Positions 1 to 10,055 are shown, counted from the first letter of the stretch. The stretch is 64,000 nucleotides of DNA from Paraburkholderia kirstenboschensis (GCF_904848585.1 NZ_CAJHCR010000025.1:1-64000), one strand, 5' to 3'. The notes: generated by a model from the letters alone, not told the origin. A program made the numbers and translations.

Positions 1-71
1 GCTTCAAATCGATGTGCGCCGCGTGGACGGCCAAGCGCGATCGGCCTGGTGACCTGAAGGGTATCCGCCAT
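1..71 (-). CDS. 5' end of a gene leaving the window (TnsA-like endonuclease possible)
   Basis: An ATG at 69-71 on the minus strand is preceded by AGGAGG at an 8-base spacing. It opens a frame of 23 codons that runs off the left edge, beginning MADTLQVTRPIALGRPRGAH. So little sequence is weak evidence of function. The Gly-Arg-Pro-Arg-Gly stretch near the start, and the position just inward of repeated transposon-end-like motifs at 111-191, recall tnsA-like genes beside the right end of Tn7-like elements. That identification is inference only. The gene is truncated by the window, not by a visible mutation. Confidence 0.45.
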   Translation of the reverse strand, partial: MADTLQVTRPIALGRPRGAHRFE

Positions 72-110
72 GAGGTCAGCCTCCTAAGGACGGGATTCGA
101 AGTGTAGGAG

Positions 111-191
111 GCGAGTTGGCAAATTTAATACGGACATATGCGAGTTGACACTTTTATGCCGATTCGAAGGGACATAAAAGTGTCAACTCGC
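111..191. repeat. three GCGAGTTG motifs, two direct and one inverted (transposon-end-like)
   Basis: GCGAGTTG occurs at 111-118 and 140-147 and inverted at 184-191. In each copy it continues into related sequence (CA, two bases, TTTA). The second and third copies form a perfect 19-base inverted repeat, GCGAGTTGACACTTTTATG at 140-158 against 173-191, with a 14-base spacer. Repeated short sites beside the first gene are typical of elements whose transposase binds several end sites (Tn7-like, Tn5053-like, IS21-like). Alternatives are two element ends meeting head to head, or a strong regulatory hairpin. Confidence 0.6.
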
Positions 192-258
192 GCGCGTTCT
201 GGCCCGCGGCTACTGGCGAGGGCCGGTGACAGATTCATTACGTCCTACGACCGACGAC

Positions 259-1680
259 TCACAGCAGGACTGCCTGGTGCAAAAGCTCGAGCGCCTTCAG
301 CTCATCCAGCCGGCCCGTGCGTGCCTTGCCTGCCAGCGTCTTGAGCAGTGCTTCCGCGATCGGCGCAATGCCGTGAAGATGGTCCAGGCTTGTCACGGAC
401 GGAGGTAGCGTCCCGGGCGATGGCTGCGGCGTTGCGGCAGTCCTGAACGACCCGGTGGTGGCTGGCGTGGTTGCCGCGGTGGTTGTCGGTGTGGGTGGCG
501 ATATGACTGCGGGCAATTCGCCGCCGTCATCTTCGCCAGATACGCGAGCGGCAGGCCCGTCGGGGGCATCGGCGACATGATCGTGCTGGCTGGCGACGGT
601 CGTCTCTTTTTCTGTCGCGCCGTCCGCAAAAGCCGATGCGGGGTCTTCCGCACCGGTCCGGACGTTCGCCCGCGCGTGCGCCGCGTTCGCCGTCGCATCC
701 GTGCGCTTGCCCGGCGCGTGACCTTCCGTTGCGCCCGGTCGTGGCTCCTTCTTTTCAACGGATGCACGGCCGCGCGCGGCGGGCGTGAGCAATCGCGACA
801 CCGACTCCGGGATGTCGGCTTCCAAACGCGGCGTGTCCAGCCAGCCAGCTGGCAAACCAAGTCGTTCGGTGAAACGGTTTGCTTCAACACTGTCGAGCCG
901 TTTTTTGCCATACAGCCGGTGGGCCATGTTGGATCCGCTCATTTCCATGACCACACCGAGTCTTGCTTTCGATCCGTTACGGGCCGTCAAAACATGGAGG
1001 TTCGCGCGCCGAATTTTCTCTACGTCACCGCTGTCGTCTAACGCGAGTGGTCGCTGCTGGTTTCCCCCGACAGATTTCTGGGGTTTCGAAGGTGAACCTT
1101 TTCGCGGCGCACGTGGGGCAGGCGGTGCGGCCATCTGGCTTCGACTGTTTCTGACGGCCCTGGGCGAGCCGCCCGTCGCTTTTTTCGGCATCTGCGCTTC
1201 CCCCGACAAACTGTCTGCAGGATATGGTTGCTGGCCGCCGTGAACGGCGGAAGGCGGCATGGGTGTTTCCGACACTGCTTCCGGTTCGTCGTCGGCCAGG
1301 ACGAAATCGAGCGGTGATTTCAGGCGGGCGATGGTTTCGGGCGCAAGCGCAGGATTGGGCTGGTCAAAGAAACCGTGAGGCAAACCAAGCGTGGTTTCCA
1401 TGTGAAAGGCAGTCTCGGGCGTGAACCTTTCACCCTTCGTCAGCTCGGCCACTCGCGCCATGTTCGATCCCAGTCCCAGCGCGATATTCTCCGCGCCTAC
1501 CGTATCCACCAGAAACTGGAACGATCGTGTCTTGAAAATGGAGGCAGTCTGGGCAGAGTCCCGGGCAGGTGCATTGACGTACGGCGGCCTCGGCCGCTTC
1601 GGCTGGGACTGTTTGACGTGACGAGGTTGGCGCTGGCCGCTGTCCCGAGATCCCGCATATCGTCCGCGGGTTTGACTCAT
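259..1680 (-). CDS. hypothetical protein with two helix-turn-helix-like repeats
   Basis: This is a 473-residue protein if translation starts at the ATG at 1680, chosen because GGAG lies nine bases upstream; an in-frame ATG at 1695 lacks a site. Residues about 48-110 and 222-285 are two copies of one unit. Each has a Gly-Ser-Asn-Met motif (GLGSNMARVAEL and MSGSNMAHRLYG), then an E-rich helix, then GLP with an aromatic and Asp (GLPHGFFDQP and GLPAGWLDTP). The unit resembles small repressor-type DNA-binding folds. The linker and the C-terminal half are Pro/Ala/Thr-rich and probably disordered, ending in a conserved-looking helix. The gene sits 70 bases from the transposon-like repeats and could be cargo or regulator. 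The exact function is unknown. Confidence 0.8.
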   Translation of the reverse strand: MSQTRGRYAGSRDSGQRQPRHVKQSQPKRPRPPYVNAPARDSAQTASIFKTRSFQFLVDTVGAENIALGLGSNMARVAELTKGERFTPETAFHMETTLGLPHGFFDQPNPALAPETIARLKSPLDFVLADDEPEAVSETPMPPSAVHGGQQPYPADSLSGEAQMPKKATGGSPRAVRNSRSQMAAPPAPRAPRKGSPSKPQKSVGGNQQRPLALDDSGDVEKIRRANLHVLTARNGSKARLGVVMEMSGSNMAHRLYGKKRLDSVEANRFTERLGLPAGWLDTPRLEADIPESVSRLLTPAARGRASVEKKEPRPGATEGHAPGKRTDATANAAHARANVRTGAEDPASAFADGATEKETTVASQHDHVADAPDGPAARVSGEDDGGELPAVISPPTPTTTAATTPATTGSFRTAATPQPSPGTLPPSVTSLDHLHGIAPIAEALLKTLAGKARTGRLDELKALELLHQAVLL

Positions 1681-2588
1681 ATAGTAGGGCTCCATGCGAT
1701 CACTGGTGTGCTGAGTGCGATTATAGATGACGTGATGCTGGCATCGGATGCCGAACGACGCGATAGCGCGAAAACACACGGGGAGAATCCGGCCATAGTG
1801 TGGTACTGGTTAACGTCCGCGCTCTCCGGTCGCGATCTGGTGATGCTGCTCTGTAAAGCAATGCATAGTCAGCCTCAGCCTTTTGCCGGTCACACGAAAT
1901 CGTCAGATATCAGGCTGGCGATCGAAGATTGATGCGCCGGCTCTCTCACGTTCAACGCAAAGCGCGGCCGGCGGTTGATCCGTCGGTGGTTAGCGAACGG
2001 GGGCTGGCTGGTCAGTCAGCTCCTCGAAAGTCGGGCTGAACTTCTGCCGCCCGGAATGATTCGGCCTACCAGGCATTTCTTGCGAACGTGCCATCAGTGA
2101 TGCACGAGATCTGCCGATCTCCGAAGCACCAGGGCAGCGCATACACCAGCTTGCCGATTCGCATCGCCGGTATCGATCAATCGGGAAAGCCTGCTCGCCG
2201 GTCGGCGCGGTTATTTTCTCACTTTGCATTTCGCGAGGACCTGCATTCGGATAATGCGCGTCCTCGTATCACGAAGAACGGAGAGTGTCTGTGCTGTACT
2301 GTCGCCGCTAGCCATTGATGACAGCGTCCATCGAGTGGCGGATGTCGCCAATGCCTGACGCAAGTTCCAAGGGAAGAGGTCGCGGATAGTGACACTTGGT
2401 GACACTGCCTGTGTCATCACGAATGCGTCCGACAGAACGTGAGGTGCTGACTACGTAGGGATCTGACCGCTTCGATCTGGGGACTGACACTCGCACCACT
2501 TTGCCTGCCGGCGTATCTGCGCCCAGCTCAACGCGGCTTCACCTCTTAACCTCGACCTCCGTCTCGTCCGGCGGGCGGTACGGCACCT
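1681..2588. other. no convincing gene
   Basis: About 900 bases upstream of the repeat protein hold only short overlapping frames without good ribosome sites or recognisable products. The stretch 2308-2500 reads open on the minus strand, but I recognise no family in it. Confidence 0.5.
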
Positions 2589-3269
2589 TCACCGTAGCGC
2601 TGCCAGACGGCGTTGGCAACGCATGTCACCCCCGCCGCGCCGATAGCTCTGTATGGCCTTTGTGCGGTCCTGAGTGACGCTCTTCTCTTCGGCACCCCAC
2701 GCGCCCTCCCAGTGAAGCCCGAGATTGTATGCTGAGGCCTTGTGGCCCAGTGTGATGGCCTGCTCGTAGAGCGTGAGCGCGCGGCTCGTATCGGCCGGCA
2801 TGCCCCGCCCGAGGCGTGCGCTATCGGCCAGCGCTGCAGCGGCCATGCCGCGAAGATGGCCGTCCGCGGTCTCATCCTTCATCACGTCTTCGAAGATGGC
2901 ATTACCTCTCTCAAGGTCCGCCTCGCCTCCGGTCGGTGTGACGAGAGAAATGGCCATTGCCATCCGCCAGGCGGGATGCCGGTTAGCACCAATGCACTCA
3001 AGCAACCAGCGGCCGAGATGCGGCGCGCGATTGAGCGTGCTGGTGAGAAGAGCATTGGCGATCGCGGCGAGCGACTCGGGCGACAGAAACCCGGTCTTGT
3101 TGGCCGCGATGACGTGACGGGAAAACTTCTCGACATCCAGAGTAGGGTCAGCGAGGCGCAACTGATGCCATTCACGCTCGATCGTTCCTACCCAGCTTTG
3201 CATTTGCATGGTGAGCAACACGTTGGTGAGGAATGCACCTGATTCTAGCTCACCTTTTGTGAAATGCAA
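2589..3269 (-). CDS. Sel1-like repeat protein
   Basis: The protein has 226 residues. The C-terminal part (about residues 135-215) carries helical Sel1-type repeat features: GHLRGMAAAALADSARLGRG, then ALTLYEQAITLGHKASAYNLG and DRTKAIQSYRR, which follow the A-x-x-x-Y-x-x-A-x-x-x-G pattern. Such repeats form alpha-solenoid scaffolds for protein-protein contacts. The N-terminal 110 residues are not recognised. There is no signal peptide, so the protein is probably cytoplasmic. The last residues (GGGDMRCQRRLAALR) fit the repeat poorly, so a small frameshift near the end is possible. It stands alone between long empty stretches. Confidence 0.75.
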   Translation of the reverse strand: MHFTKGELESGAFLTNVLLTMQMQSWVGTIEREWHQLRLADPTLDVEKFSRHVIAANKTGFLSPESLAAIANALLTSTLNRAPHLGRWLLECIGANRHPAWRMAMAISLVTPTGGEADLERGNAIFEDVMKDETADGHLRGMAAAALADSARLGRGMPADTSRALTLYEQAITLGHKASAYNLGLHWEGAWGAEEKSVTQDRTKAIQSYRRGGGDMRCQRRLAALR

Positions 3270-3622
3270 CTTTCGGAACTGGTGCGCCCCATTCGCATGC
3301 GTTCGCCAGATGGAGGGTTGCCATCGTTTCCCCGTCCCAGTCAGATGACGATTGTGAGCAAAGCTTCAATGTTTGTGCTGTGATCCAGCGCGGCGGTGAG
3401 TCGTGCACAGAGTTCCGAAGCGTTGGCAGGCACTGGCACCTCCTGCAACATCAAGGCGGTGGCGCAAACCGTAGTGGATGATCAGGCCTGGATGGCGGCG
3501 GTATTCATATCGCGACTTGTGGCAAGATCCGAACCGGATGGCAGAGGCGGGTTCGCGAGCCCATAGGCAAGTGTGTCTGCCAGCCTGCTTCACACGACGT
3601 TGGAGAAGGAGAGTGTCCTACG
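3270..3622. other. intergenic region between divergent genes
   Basis: About 350 bases separate the Sel1-repeat gene from the next plus-strand gene. I see no reading frame I can support. The promoters of both genes should lie here. Confidence 0.5.
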
Positions 3623-3976
3623 ATGGCTGATGCATTTGAACTCGTTGCCCTGGCGTTGCCCGGCGACGTCGCCCCCGAGTCACTGCCCGCCATCGTCCGC
3701 CAGTTCGTCGCGGATTGCTGGCCCGGTATGAGCCGCGGCCAGTTGATCGCCCGCGCCCGGCGCCTTGCACTGCGGCCGTCGCTGCGCGCCTATCGCCCGA
3801 GCGCGCCGGGAGACATCGGACACTTTGCGCTCGCACTTATGGCGGGTACGCACACCGTCTCCCTGATCGCGCATTTACGCCGCGTCACACAGCGGCGCGC
3901 ATCCGCACGCAGGCGCAAGGCGGTCACCGCCTCGCGACCGCCCGCGCGCGATCCGCGTCAGACGTCGCTGTTCTGA
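3623..3976 (+). CDS. small hypothetical protein, basic C-terminus
   Basis: This is a 117-residue protein starting at an ATG preceded by GGAGAAGGAGAG. The centre reads as short helices (SLPAIVRQFVADCWPG, then GDIGHFALALMAGTHTVSLIAHL). The tail from about residue 88 is rich in Arg and Lys and ends DPRQTSLF. There is no signal peptide or clear membrane segment. I do not recognise a family; the basic tail suggests nucleic acid or membrane-surface contact, which is only a guess. The ribosome site and codon pattern support it being real. Confidence 0.65.
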   Translation: MADAFELVALALPGDVAPESLPAIVRQFVADCWPGMSRGQLIARARRLALRPSLRAYRPSAPGDIGHFALALMAGTHTVSLIAHLRRVTQRRASARRRKAVTASRPPARDPRQTSLF

Positions 3977-4762
3977 AAGGGCGCCGAACTCGACGACCTT
4001 CATCGAATGGGGTGCCACGCAGGTGCGCGAGTTCATGAGCACGATCGAGGCCATGACGCAAAAGAAAAATCTACGGCGGGCTTCTGCACGATGCCGCGCC
4101 ACGCTCGCGTGCCGCTGGCGACGAGGCACGTCGACGATCCAGACTGAGGACGCCGTCCGCAAGTTGTCAGAAGGCAATTGATTGGCGGGATTCGCCGCTG
4201 GTCGGGAGGATCGCCCTGGCTCCGCACTCCCCATGAGGATGACCGCTGTTCAAACTTCGTCCCATCTTTCACGAAAAGAGGCTCTTTTGTCCGTCTGTTT
4301 GCGTAAGGGGCGGGCTTCAGCGTAGGCGTATTCTTTCACACGTCACCAAACAACAGGCGTGATCGGGGTAGCGAGGAGAAGAGCGCGGCCCCGCGGCTTC
4401 GATATGGCCGCGGGGAATGCGTCGACTATTCACATATCCTCCGGCTGCGCTAAGGCGCCCGCAATACTCCGAACCCGACGGGCGGGGCATTCACGCGACT
4501 CGCCCTTACGCAAATCTTCACAAACGCCGAACTGCGGCGTCGGAGCCGAGGACACCAACGCCGCGTTTCCGCCCGAGCCGACGTTTGTGCGCCAGCGCCG
4601 GTCGGACCGCTCACTCCTGGCAAGCAGTCGTTCGCGAAGCCTTCGACGAACGCCCCGGTTTCCGAGGAACAGTCGCCGCTAGCAAAGGCGTTCAAACTGC
4701 GTGCTAGCTTCATATCGGCTCCGGTCAGCAAAATTTGCGGTCGACGAGCGCGACAACGGTGA
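3977..4762. other. no convincing gene
   Basis: Nearly 800 bases contain only short frames overlapping on both strands with no ribosome site or known product. A perfect AAAAGAG-G-CTCTTTT palindrome lies near 4273-4288; its one-base centre makes it a poor terminator. Confidence 0.45.
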
Positions 4763-5167
4763 TCACCTTGCCTGTAATCGGCTGCTGCGCCAGGCAGCGA
4801 ATGCCTGAATCATGAAGGCTCGTGATGGATCTTTTGCGATCGCGCACGCCTCCCCGTGGCCCATCCAGAAACGCTGGCTGGCCGCGTCGTACTGAAGATG
4901 CCCGCGAGCGGTTTGCATCGTCAGCCAATCGCTGAGGCGGCGCAGATCCGTACCCGATTGCCTCGCAATGTGCTCCGCGGTGAGCGGGTTTTCGGCGAGC
5001 ATTTCATACAGTCGAAGCACATCCGCTTCGGTTAGCGCGACCCGCGCTTCCACTTCAACCGGCCGGTAAGAAGCCCGCTCGATGTATTCGCTGAGATCTT
5101 TGTGCACGAAAGCCACGATCACCTCCTCTGGTAGGCCACGCACGATCTGGTTCTCCGAAGCCTTCAC
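4763..5167 (-). pseudogene. N-terminal winged-helix fragment of a SAM-dependent methyltransferase
   Basis: The 134-residue frame opens with a GTG at 5167. Residues about 45-120 match the winged-helix domain that precedes the catalytic domain in Rv2258c-type methyltransferases: LTEADVLRLYEMLAENPLTA, then a recognition helix with LRRLSDWLTMQTARGHLQYD, then the KDPSRAFM segment. Family members run to about 350 residues with a GxGxG cofactor site after this point. Here the frame stops soon after the domain, and I see no catalytic part downstream. It is therefore a truncated remnant, or less likely a free-standing DNA-binding module. It diverges from the SARP-type regulator at 5219, with the two starts nearly touching. 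Confidence 0.6.
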
Positions 5168-5218
5168 ATGAGACCGAATCCCGGTGGCGGAGCCCTGCGA
5201 TCTGGTAGTAATCTGGGA

Positions 5219-8200
5219 ATGGACGACTCTCTGATTGACGCCGCTGCGGTGGCGATAGCGTCAGGCTGCGCCGGGAACGTTGTATTGATCGTTGGAGGCA
5301 GCGTGTTAACCGACGGCATGGCCGACAGCGTATGCGGCTCTTTGACTATTCGCCTGCTTGGCGAAATCGAACTCAGGCGCGATGGTGCAAGAGTGACATT
5401 GCCCGCTTCGCGGCGCACGCGTGCCTTGTTGGCCTACCTTGTAATGTCCGAAGGTGCAGTCGCGAGATCGTCCTTATGCGATCTACTCTGGGACGGCCCT
5501 GACGATCCTCGCGCCGCGCTGCGCTGGAGCCTGAGCAAGCTGCGACCGTTGCTCGACGATGCGTCGCACAAGCGGATCGTAGCCAGTCGGACTCATGTGG
5601 CTTTCGATGCTGCCGATGCGTGCATCGATACGGCGAAGGTGCAGTCGCTACTCGCATCGGGAGCCGAGTCGATGCCGCTGTCCACGCTAGAGGAAGCCGC
5701 AACGCTGTTGCGAGGCGAGTTCATCAGCGGACTGGATCTTCCCTCGTGTTATCGGTTCCACAACTGGTGCGTCGCTCAGCGCGAGAGCTTCGGCCACATG
5801 CGCAAAACGGTGCTTCGCGCCCTCGTCGCGAAGATGAACGGCGACGAGCCGGCTGCCTTGCAGCGCGGGCGGGAACTGGTTGAGGCCGATCCACTCGACG
5901 AAGCCGCGCATGCTACGCTAATTGGCCTTTTGCATGGTGCCGGCCGGCACACCGACGCCGAGCATCACCATGATTATGCGCGGGCGCTTATGCGCCGTGA
6001 ACTGGGAGCATCCGCGAGTGCGACGCTCGACGATCTGATCCGGCATCTCAGGCTCGGACAGCGCGCGATGACCCGAGTTGACGAATCGATAAGCCACCTC
6101 GCTCTTCGCAACAGCGTCGAGCATCAGCAATTCCCATCGCCGCCACCGCTCGTCGGGCGCACCGCTGAGTGCACGGAGCTCGACACATTGTTGTCTGCGC
6201 CTCCAACGTCTCCCAAACTGACATTGCTCAGTGGAGAACCGGGTATCGGCAAGACGCGCTTGCTCGACTATTTTGAAAAGCAGGCGTCGATCTCGGGTGC
6301 AGTCATGCTGCGTGGCCGCTGTTATCAGGCCGAGATGATACGGCCATACGGGATCTGGATTGATGCACTGCGCGCCGTCGCAGCGAATGATGTGATTGCA
6401 TGCGGCGAACCGCTCGCGCCTTTCGTTAGTGCGGCGTCCGCAGCCATGCCCGGAACCCAGCCCGATCAGGGAGACCGCGAGCAGTTCTTCGAAGGAGTTA
6501 TGGCACTGCTTGAGCGCTTGAGTTGCAACCGGCGGCTCGCTATCGTACTCGATGACCTTCAATGGCTGGATGAAGCGTCGGCGGCGCTCCTTCATTTCGC
6601 TCTGCGACGGCTCGGCGGTCAATTGATCGTTTTCGTGGCGACGGCCCGCATTGCGGAGGTGGACGACAACCCATGGGCGAGAATGTTGCTTCAGTCCCTT
6701 TCCCGCGACGGCAAGCTCAATCGCGTGCCGTTGCGGCCGCTTCTTGCTGCTGATGTCGAAACGATCGTTGCCGCACTTGGCAACAACATGTCGGCCGGGC
6801 GGGCGTTGCGTGAAAGCGGTGGTAATCCGCTCTATCTGGTTGAACTGACTCGGGCCGCGACACCGGAGAGGGGCGACTGGCCGCCGTCTATCGCCACGCT
6901 AATCGAAGAACGTCTCACTGTGCTGGATCACCCGACTCGAAACCTGCTTTGTTTCGCGGCGACCATCGGCCGTAGCTTCGCCCCGGAGCAACTTGCCGAA
7001 CTGACCGATAAGCCGCTTCAGGACATTCTCGCGTCCCTGACGGGACTCGAGCGCCGCGGTTTGATCGCGCCCAACCAGAGCGGGTTCGATTTCGCACATG
7101 ACCTGGTGCGTGAGACGGTGTACCAGACGCTTTCACAGCCGCACAGGCGCGCAATGCATCATCAGATTGCCCGGCAGTTGCTGGCAGCGAGCAGGTACGA
7201 TCCGCAATTGCATGGCGCAGTCGTTCATCACGCTACCTTGGCCGAGGACCCGCTGATGACGGCGCGGGCATGTGTCGAAGCGAGCCACCACTGTCTTCGG
7301 GTTTTCGCAGTTGCTGAAGCCCTCGCTGTCGCTGAACGTGGGATCGCTCACGCTCGCGCAATAGCGCCCGGAAGTGAGCGCGTGCGCCTCAACATTCAGC
7401 TTCTGACGGCGCGGCTCGTGGCAGCCGCGTGTTCCGGTGACAGGCGGCCCGCCGCGCTCGAGGAAGAACTCGAGCAGGCCATTCGGGAGGCGGAAGCGCT
7501 GTCGCTTCATGCGGACGTGGTCCAGGCACTCCACAGTCTGTCGTGGTTGACACAGCAGGCAAACGAAGTCGAGCGCACGCGACTCGTGACGATCAGAGCG
7601 GAGACGGCAGCGCGCAGGGCGGATGCGATTACGCGCTGCAAGCAGCTTGCCAACACCGGCCGGTGCCTGCTTGAACTGGAGCGTGACCTTTCTCGCGCCC
7701 GCAGCGTTCTGCATGAAGCCGGCGCAATGGCGCAGGTCTGCGACTTGCGCGTGGTCGAGCTTATGTGGGGCGAGGCGCTTCTCGCGCGTACTGATGGAAA
7801 TATCGACTTCGCACGTGCCAGGATGACCGATGCTGTGGCGCAAGCGCGTCTCACAGGCGACCATTGGCGAGAATATCAATGTCTCGTCTGGCTCGCGACT
7901 ATCGACCTCGAATGCGGAGCTTTCGAGGAAGTCAGTCGCCTGACCGATGAGATCACTGCAGCAGCGATGAAGCTCGGCGACTCCGGGGCACCGTACGCGA
8001 ATGTGATCGGCGAAATCGCAAGGCTGCGTCTTGCAGGCGACGATCCGCATAGTCATATTTTTCACGGCCTCGACGGGTTGCGTCAGGCGGACGACAAACG
8101 ACATCTCTGTCGTGCCCTGAATGAAGCAGCGCTTCTTTTCCTCGACTGGAGCTGGAACGGGAAGGCAGGCATTCATGCAACCGAGGCGCTGTCGGCGGCA

Positions 8201-8417
8201 AGCGCTTTGCATTCGACGACAGAAATGATCGTTGCCACGGCCATCCTTCGAATCGGCGCTCTCGGCAGGCGATGTGGAGCGCGCCGAGCTCCACATCGCG
8301 TCCTTGTGCGAATTGCTGAGCGATCGAGTACCGGGTCGCCGGAGCGACGCGGCAATCGTGCGTCTACAAACTCGGTTCCCGACGATTACAACGGTAATGC
8401 CAACGCGTACGCATTAG
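5219..8417 (+). CDS. SARP/BTAD-family regulator with AAA ATPase and TPR region (frameshift near 3' end)
   Basis: This is a large AfsR-like signalling regulator. Counting from the ATG at 5219, residues about 40-105 are the OmpR-like DNA-binding domain (SLTIRLLGEIEL through LRWSLSKLRPLL) and 110-260 the bacterial transcriptional activator (BTAD) helices. The AAA module follows, with Walker A GEPGIGKT near 338 and Walker B LAIVLDDLQWLD near 440; the rest is TPR-like helices. Start choice is uncertain: GTG 5303 follows GGAGG closely and ATG 5318 is also possible. At about 8232-8265 coding character moves to another frame, which reads SFESALSAGDVERAELHIAS and stops at 8417. The original frame runs on, without homology, into the next gene. 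One extra base, or a sequencing error, would explain this. Confidence 0.8.
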
Positions 8418-8452
8418 CCTTGACGGATGAGCGGTCGAAATGGAGATGTGAA

Positions 8453-8704
8453 ATGACGCACGTTGTGGTGGAGCGCAGCTTTCCGATGCCTCAGTCGGAT
8501 GAAGACCTGGCGGTGGCCGAAGATCGGTTAGCGCCGTGTAGCGAGCTTTATGGTGTCGTGTGGAAACGCAGCGTCGTTTCGTCTGATCGCAGGCACATGA
8601 TCTGCGAGTACGAAGCACCCGACGCTGAAACGGTCCGGAAAGTTCAGAAAGAAGCAGGCGCCGTGTTCGATCATGTCTGGTCCGGCGAGATCATCGGTGG
8701 CTGA
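8453..8704 (+). CDS. DUF4242 (SCO4226-like) small protein
   Basis: This 83-residue protein starts at the ATG at 8453, with GGAGATGTGAA just upstream. It has the DUF4242 pattern: a first strand MTHVVVERSFPM, an acidic helix, a second strand YGVVWKRSVVSSDRR, then MICEYEAPDAETVRKVQKEAG and a final VFDHVW strand. The family folds as a small ferredoxin-like dimer; the Streptomyces homologue SCO4226 is a nickel-binding protein. It is in frame with the frameshifted run-on of the regulator upstream, so gene callers may fuse the two. The ribosome site and domain start argue that it is separate. A second DUF4242 gene lies at 25504. Confidence 0.8.
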   Translation: MTHVVVERSFPMPQSDEDLAVAEDRLAPCSELYGVVWKRSVVSSDRRHMICEYEAPDAETVRKVQKEAGAVFDHVWSGEIIGG

Positions 8705-9479
8705 TGCGACGACAGATTGCCAGACGTCGTGCACTGTCGGCACGGGGCGCGCAGAGTAAATCGCGCTAACCTCCGGACTTCTGAACATGGTGGATCAGAA
8801 AGGCTAGCTGGTGCCTGTCACAGTTGCCATGCGGACCGTACCTGTCAATCAGTCGATCCGCGGCTGTGGGCATTGAAATTCGATGCCGGAAGCAGTTTCC
8901 TCGATGTGGCGCGAGGGCGCGGCTATCTTTCGGATGTAGCAGGGAAGCTGCGCTACGTTGCGGCGCTGGTTGAACTGCGAAGAGCAAGGTAACCGAGGGC
9001 AACCGGATTCCTGTCTGGAATCGCCAGAGCGTCGCTCTCGCATGGAGCCGATCGGCGTCAATGCAGCGGCATCCGTTTCGCGGTAGTACACCGAATACGA
9101 GACCGCTTCGTCCCACTTTACTCCGTCCGCTTTTGCGGGCACCGGAGCAATCGATAGATTTCTTTCTATCATGGTGCGGTGTCGCGACCGGGCAGGGAAT
9201 GCTCGAAATGGCGAACTGGGTTCGGCGTGCCAGCGGGAATGTTCGTGGATCCCCCACGTCAGCGTGAAGCCATTCATCAGCGCTCGGCATGCCTGCGATA
9301 ACAGGTCGCCCATGAATTCGAGTGGTTCTATTTCGATTGCCTAAGTATTCTGGAAACTGGCTATAAACCAGCTATTCTCGGATGTAGTGATGAATCCTGG
9401 CGCTTCGCAGATGCTGTTCACTCTCGACGTAAGGAGTCCGAATGTGGGCTCATTGGTGCTGGGGCAGCGGGAGGTTGCT
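8705..9479. other. no convincing gene
   Basis: About 775 bases hold several overlapping short frames, mainly on the minus strand, with no ribosome site or product I recognise. The upstream signals of the gene at 9480 lie at the right end. Confidence 0.45.
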
Positions 9480-9836
9480 ATGTGCAAGTTGACTGGTCGG
9501 GTCGCACGACTGCTCGCCTTCGCTGCTTGTGGCGGATTCGTGCTGGAGGGTCAATCGAAACCGGTCTGTCCCACCTATGTGGAACTGAAGTCCGGCACGA
9601 TCTTCGATATCGCAAAACTGGTTGAGGACAGCGGTTCACCGGATGCGGCACTGAAGAAGGCTCGCACCGATCTGGCGCAAGTCAAAAGGTATGGAGGCTG
9701 CAAAAGCCTGGAGCACACTCGACATTATGGGGAGTGCACAGAAATAGTAGCGGCAGCCGAGGAAGCAATCAGCGCCCTGGAGCGTTGCGTGAGCGAGGAT
9801 GCCTCGAACGCCGCTAATCCGACGGCGGGTGAGTAA
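9480..9836 (+). CDS. small exported cysteine-containing hypothetical protein
   Basis: The protein has 118 residues. The ATG at 9480 was chosen over an upstream in-frame start because GGGAGG lies six bases before it and the product then begins with an export-like sequence (MCKLTGRVARLLAFAACGGF). The mature part has scattered cysteines (PVCPTYVE, YGGCKSLEH, YGECTEIV, ALERCVSE) that could pair in the periplasm. The region around DAALKKARTDLAQVKRY is helical. I do not recognise the family. It has no obvious operon partner. Confidence 0.65.
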   Translation: MCKLTGRVARLLAFAACGGFVLEGQSKPVCPTYVELKSGTIFDIAKLVEDSGSPDAALKKARTDLAQVKRYGGCKSLEHTRHYGECTEIVAAAEEAISALERCVSEDASNAANPTAGE

Positions 9837-10055
9837 ATGCCGGATGGAAGAATGCCGGTTAAGTCGAGCGCGAAAGAGCGCGCTCGTTTTTGCCCCAGTT
9901 GAAATACCAACAGTGCTGGAACTTCGCATTCAGCGGATTTGCGAATGCGCGACAACTGCACGGCTGCACTTCACGTGTGCCGAGCGCACGTTGAACCTTT
10001 GAGCGGTTGGAGCAGGACAACAGCGGTAGAAAAAGGTCTGGAAGTCCTGGAGCAT

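Noticed and set aside
7133..8296. 387-codon minus-strand frame opposite the SARP-type regulator
   Set aside because: It is antisense to TPR coding sequence and has no start signal or motif.
5168..8704. single 1,178-residue protein joining the SARP-type regulator and DUF4242
   Set aside because: Coding character leaves this frame between about 8265 and 8450 and continues in another frame to 8417, and the DUF4242 part has its own ribosome site and start.
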